A stretch of 37,364 bases of DNA, from NCBI GenBank assembly GCA_016743995.1, contig JADGFG010000018.1, forward strand, positions 1-37,364. The letters are read 5' to 3'. The number at the start of each line of letters is the position of its first letter. The first letter of the stretch is position 1. A program made the position numbers and the translations under genes. Source of the stretch: Kangiellaceae bacterium (GTDB lineage Bacteria > Pseudomonadota > Gammaproteobacteria > Enterobacterales > Kangiellaceae). Positions 34,942-37,364 of this stretch are shown one piece after another. The notes under the pieces are model-generated. The model ran no database searches and was not told where the DNA came from. It saw only the letters and a list, made by a program, of their open reading frames with translations.

Positions 34942-35991
34942 TTACGCCATCCAGACATTGTTATTATTCATATTGTGTGAAATACGTTTTTTAAGTTGAA
35001 CGCTGGTACTCTCCAGTTGATTAACCTGATGATGACAACGTAGATGACTGTGCCATACCATCATTATCCGATGATTATCCGGTTCAATAATCACAGTATG
35101 CAACTGTGCACGATGTAATTTTTTATAACCATTAGTAAATCGAGTACTCAGATGAAAAGAAGCTTTTGGTAAACGAAAAGACAAGGTATCAATTGGTGTC
35201 AGATGAGTCAGCGTGACCCGCTCCCCGCCTTTTAAAAATCCGACCGCTTGCTGATCAACGGGGGCTACCTGAAAAAATCGAGGATCAAAATCTTCCGGTA
35301 ATAATGGATGCCGCTGGTTTTCCCATGCGTCATCATAAGTACCAGCAAAGCAGGTACGAGCCTGCCAGTGAGAAGGAATTGCAGAAAACCCGGCTGGCGC
35401 AGGTTTATCTCGCCATTCTTTTATTGGCGTCGATGAATATTCAATTTGAGGTAAAGGCGACTCAATTGCAACAGGCTTAGCTGACATGTAGCCCAACCCT
35501 ACGGGATTTAATGAGTAAAAAGCTGATTGTTCATCTGTACCAGGTGATGTTTTTCCGCCAAAAGCATAGCAATACTTTAATGGCAGTGACCGCATAAGTT
35601 CTGGTTCGCTAATCACAGGATTTAAGAAATCTTGCTGCCAGCAGCGCTTTCCACTAATCAACAATGTTTTGTTAATCGCTCCCACAGACAAATTAACCAT
35701 CCATTGCTTTTGCCGTTGTTGACCGGGCGCATAAGCAGTACCATTGAGAATAACATCGGTTGCCAGTTTATATTCTGGTAAATCCGTATCGTAAAGCAAC
35801 TCAGTATTATTATCATCTGCATATTCTGGTGCCAGTATGACAGGAAGCTGTTGTTCACTTAAAGTAACTTGTCCCGTTGCAGAAAAATCAAAAGTGCCTT
35901 TTAAGGCAACAACCCAGACTTCTGCGCCATTTTTATCACGCACCCAGGCACGCTCAGCCGCAAAAGGTGTCTTGTTATTTAGTGACCACAT
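34942..35991 (-). CDS. DUF2169 domain protein, putative T6SS effector adaptor
   Basis: A 349-residue protein of the DUF2169 family. Characteristic segments are the N-terminal TPFAAERAWVRDKNGAEVW and VALKGTFDF, YDTDLPEYKLATDVILNGTAY, YCYAFGG, NPVGLGYM, GFSAIPSHWQAR, YDDAWENQRHPLLPEDFDPRFF and the final SFRLPKASF, IIEPDNHRIMMVWHS. DUF2169 proteins are encoded with PAAR-like effectors and VgrG and behave like adaptors in several T6SS clusters. That role is inferred here from context. It lies 38 bases after the DUF6484 gene and 84 bases before the thiolase-like gene. That gap holds nothing recognisable. Confidence 0.82.
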   Translation of the reverse strand: MWSLNNKTPFAAERAWVRDKNGAEVWVVALKGTFDFSATGQVTLSEQQLPVILAPEYADDNNTELLYDTDLPEYKLATDVILNGTAYAPGQQRQKQWMVNLSVGAINKTLLISGKRCWQQDFLNPVISEPELMRSLPLKYCYAFGGKTSPGTDEQSAFYSLNPVGLGYMSAKPVAIESPLPQIEYSSTPIKEWRDKPAPAGFSAIPSHWQARTCFAGTYDDAWENQRHPLLPEDFDPRFFQVAPVDQQAVGFLKGGERVTLTHLTPIDTLSFRLPKASFHLSTRFTNGYKKLHRAQLHTVIIEPDNHRIMMVWHSHLRCHHQVNQLESTSVQLKKRISHNMNNNNVWMA

Positions 35992-36029
35992 AACGTACTC
36001 TCAATATCAAATAAAGCTAACCAAAATAC

Positions 36030-36545
36030 TTAATTGATTTGTACCGTTCCGCCTTTGATTGTCTGCATCCCAGAAGCACAACTTGAAATATATTTGCCCC
36101 GCAATAATATCTTGCCATCCTGAGTAAGCGTAATACTAGCGTCACCACATTGAAGTGTAATGTTATTTTTTGCTGTAAAATTTAGTGTTTCTTCTTCGTC
36201 AACCTGAACACGGGCTGATAGCACTTTATTTTTCTGTTGAGTATTTTCTGGTTTAATACTTTCTTTGACTATCCCTATAATCATTGGTTGCTCAATATTG
36301 CCATGAACAAAAGTCAGTGCAACACTCCCACCAATATCATCGTAATTTAAAGGCGAAATAAAGGATGCTGGCATTGCTATTTTCTGAGCGTTATGTGGAA
36401 AGGCAACCAAAGGCCTGCCAAAATCATCAAACCCTGTCAACACACCTGTCATCACTTGCAAGCTAAGGTGGGGACTACTGACAGGTAATTTTTTATTACT
36501 GTCAGGTTGCTTGTTACTAACAAACGGCTTTATTTTATGAGTCAA
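36030..36545 (-). CDS. DUF6484 domain protein (spike-associated)
   Basis: A predicted 171-residue protein. The core begins at VMTGVLTGFDDFGRPLVAFP, continues with GGSVALTFVHGNIEQPMIIGIV, and ends with NITLQCGDASITLTQDGKIL and SGMQTIKGGTVQIN, resembling the beta-prism repeats of VgrG/gp5 baseplate proteins. I chose the TTG at 36543-36545 as start: AAGGAG (36558-36553) lies seven bases upstream. The longer frame, with TTG 36659 or ATG 36611, has poor ribosome sites, and its first codons coincide with a sigma70 -35. DUF6484 proteins are encoded beside DUF2169 in T6SS clusters. Their role, probably adaptor or spike accessory, is not established. First gene of the island's operon. Confidence 0.75.
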   Translation of the reverse strand: MTHKIKPFVSNKQPDSNKKLPVSSPHLSLQVMTGVLTGFDDFGRPLVAFPHNAQKIAMPASFISPLNYDDIGGSVALTFVHGNIEQPMIIGIVKESIKPENTQQKNKVLSARVQVDEEETLNFTAKNNITLQCGDASITLTQDGKILLRGKYISSCASGMQTIKGGTVQIN

Positions 36546-36630
36546 TTTTCTTCTCCTTGATAAGCATCTGGCATTCACAAAATATGTTGGCGGCAAAATG
36601 TCTACCAGCATAAATCCATTGTGATGACCA

Positions 36631-36659
36631 ATACTATTATCACAATAAGTAACGGTCAA
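36631..36659 (-). promoter_or_regulatory. Candidate sigma70 promoter of the T6SS island
   Basis: TTGACC (36659-36654) and TAGTAT (36636-36631) have a 17-base spacer on the minus strand, with a start near 36624. This leaves a leader of about 80 nt before the TTG with the consensus Shine-Dalgarno sequence at 36545. Confidence 0.55.
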
Positions 36660-37075
36660 CTAATTCCAGGTAATTTTAAAAAAAACAATTCGAGCGAGTG
36701 GGTTTTATAAAGACTTCAATTTTACCGCATTTTATCTTGAATCATTGTACTTAACTAACAGTAACATTATCACTAAAAAATCAACCCGCTATAACTAGCT
36801 GATACATAAGCGTTATACACTTATCGATATAATGCTTTTGTTATAAATATGATTGAAGAATATATCGCTACTTTAATATAAATAAAAGGGAATCAATAAA
36901 AGGGTCAATGTTAATTAAAGAATATTAATCCAGGTAATAGACGTATTGGCTTATCTGCAAGTCAGGAAGTAAAACAAAAAACAAATCTCTATCCGCAGTA
37001 AAGACGTATCTTCTTCATGATGAAAGTTGAGTCTCAGCCTTTTGAACTCTACATGAAAGAGACAATAATTTATCG
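36660..37075. other. AT-rich intergenic region without recognisable gene
   Basis: No coding sequence of usable length was found on either strand in these 416 bases. A 10-bp direct duplication AATAAAAGGG (36881-36890 and 36895-36904) is the only structure noticed. The strong AT bias and broken frames suggest decayed or horizontally acquired sequence upstream of the T6SS island, where a vgrG gene would be expected. Confidence 0.5.
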
Positions 37076-37325
37076 ATGAAAATACATTTAAAAATTGCTT
37101 TAGTTATTCTATCCCTCATTTTCTGTTAACGCACAAAACTATACACAACCACGAAAGTCTGACATTATCATCGTGACACGTCAGTATTCCAGCCATGTAA
37201 CCATACGTGCTCAAACAGTTATGACTTGTGATATTCTGGCTCACTCCTGTCAGGGAATTGGCGTTCAGGAGTACAAATTTTACGGTTTTTCTATCACTTC
37301 AAGCAACAACCCAACTCCCGACTGA
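37076..37325 (+). pseudogene. Small secreted protein, frameshifted in a T run
   Basis: ATG 37076 begins a signal-peptide-like MKIHLKIALVILSLIF that runs into TAA at 37127-37129. Shifting frame at TTTT (37119-37122) continues with SVNAQNYTQPRKSDIIIVTR, later VMTCDILAHSCQGIGVQEY, and stops at TGA 37323-37325. One T too many restores a sensible AXA-like cleavage site (VNA before QN). The reading frame after the shift has no start codon of its own. It is therefore either a broken gene of about 80 residues or a sequencing error. I do not recognise the family. The two Cys suggest a small disulfide-bonded periplasmic or secreted protein. Confidence 0.5.
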
Positions 37326-37364
37326 TATTACAAAACGGGCCTGAATACTCGCTTTGTATTTTTT

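Noticed and set aside
30407-36545. Prophage tail module
   Set aside because: The VgrG/gp5-like DUF6484 could suggest phage, but DUF2169, DUF4150, DUF3396 and TIGR02270 together are T6SS effector-cluster families, and no phage structural, lysis or integrase genes are present.

Overview
The window is an AT-rich gammaproteobacterial chromosome segment. The complete division and cell wall (dcw) cluster in proteobacterial order, the leuCDB order, RNase P RNA beside mraZ, a dciA-type helicase loader, meso-diaminopimelate-type MurE and a GlyGly-CTERM surface protein point to a marine gammaproteobacterium. A Kangiellaceae or Oceanospirillales-like host is only a guess. Almost all genes are on the minus strand.

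Layout: (1) 1-305, the 3' end of an ATP-dependent DNA ligase with its terminator. (2) 427-3740, the leucine operon leuC-leuD-leuB (minus), preceded by a leader peptide with five consecutive Leu codons and mutually exclusive hairpins, which together form a complete transcription attenuator. (3) 3813-6418, a membrane-anchored M23 peptidase, divergent dciA, and lpxC. (4) 6913-24037, the dcw cluster read from Pmra: mraZ, rsmH, ftsL, ftsI, murE, murF, mraY, murD, ftsW, murG, murC, ddlB, ftsQ, ftsA, ftsZ. Many junctions overlap by 1-8 bases. A sigma70 promoter and a 10-bp-phased repeat operator for MraZ lie upstream. (5) 24401-24862, RNase P RNA (minus) with promoter and terminator. (6) 24872-30398, a probable copper-related locus. 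A large secreted choice-of-anchor B / Calx-beta protein with a GlyGly-CTERM tail is divergent from mbnP-like and mbnH-like genes (the 'metallo-mystery pair'), and a small CcmI-C-like secreted protein follows, interrupted by one in-frame TGA. (7) 30407-36659, a type VI secretion effector island (minus): DUF6484, DUF2169, a thiolase-fold protein, a DUF4150 (PAAR-like)-VRR-NUC nuclease effector, a DUF3396 immunity protein and a TIGR02270 HEAT-like protein. Its own promoter is visible, but no vgrG is present in the window. (8) 36660-37364, AT-rich sequence with one frameshifted small secreted ORF.

The dcw products make and insert peptidoglycan precursors (MurC-F, Ddl, MraY, MurG, FtsW, FtsI) and assemble the division ring (FtsZ, FtsA, FtsQ, FtsL). 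LpxC commits the cell to lipid A synthesis. The accessory half holds two coherent modules, one for copper/heme-linked protein maturation and one for interbacterial antagonism. The observations most worth following up are the leucine attenuator, the copper-related locus with its interrupted CcmI-like gene, and the vgrG-less nuclease effector island.
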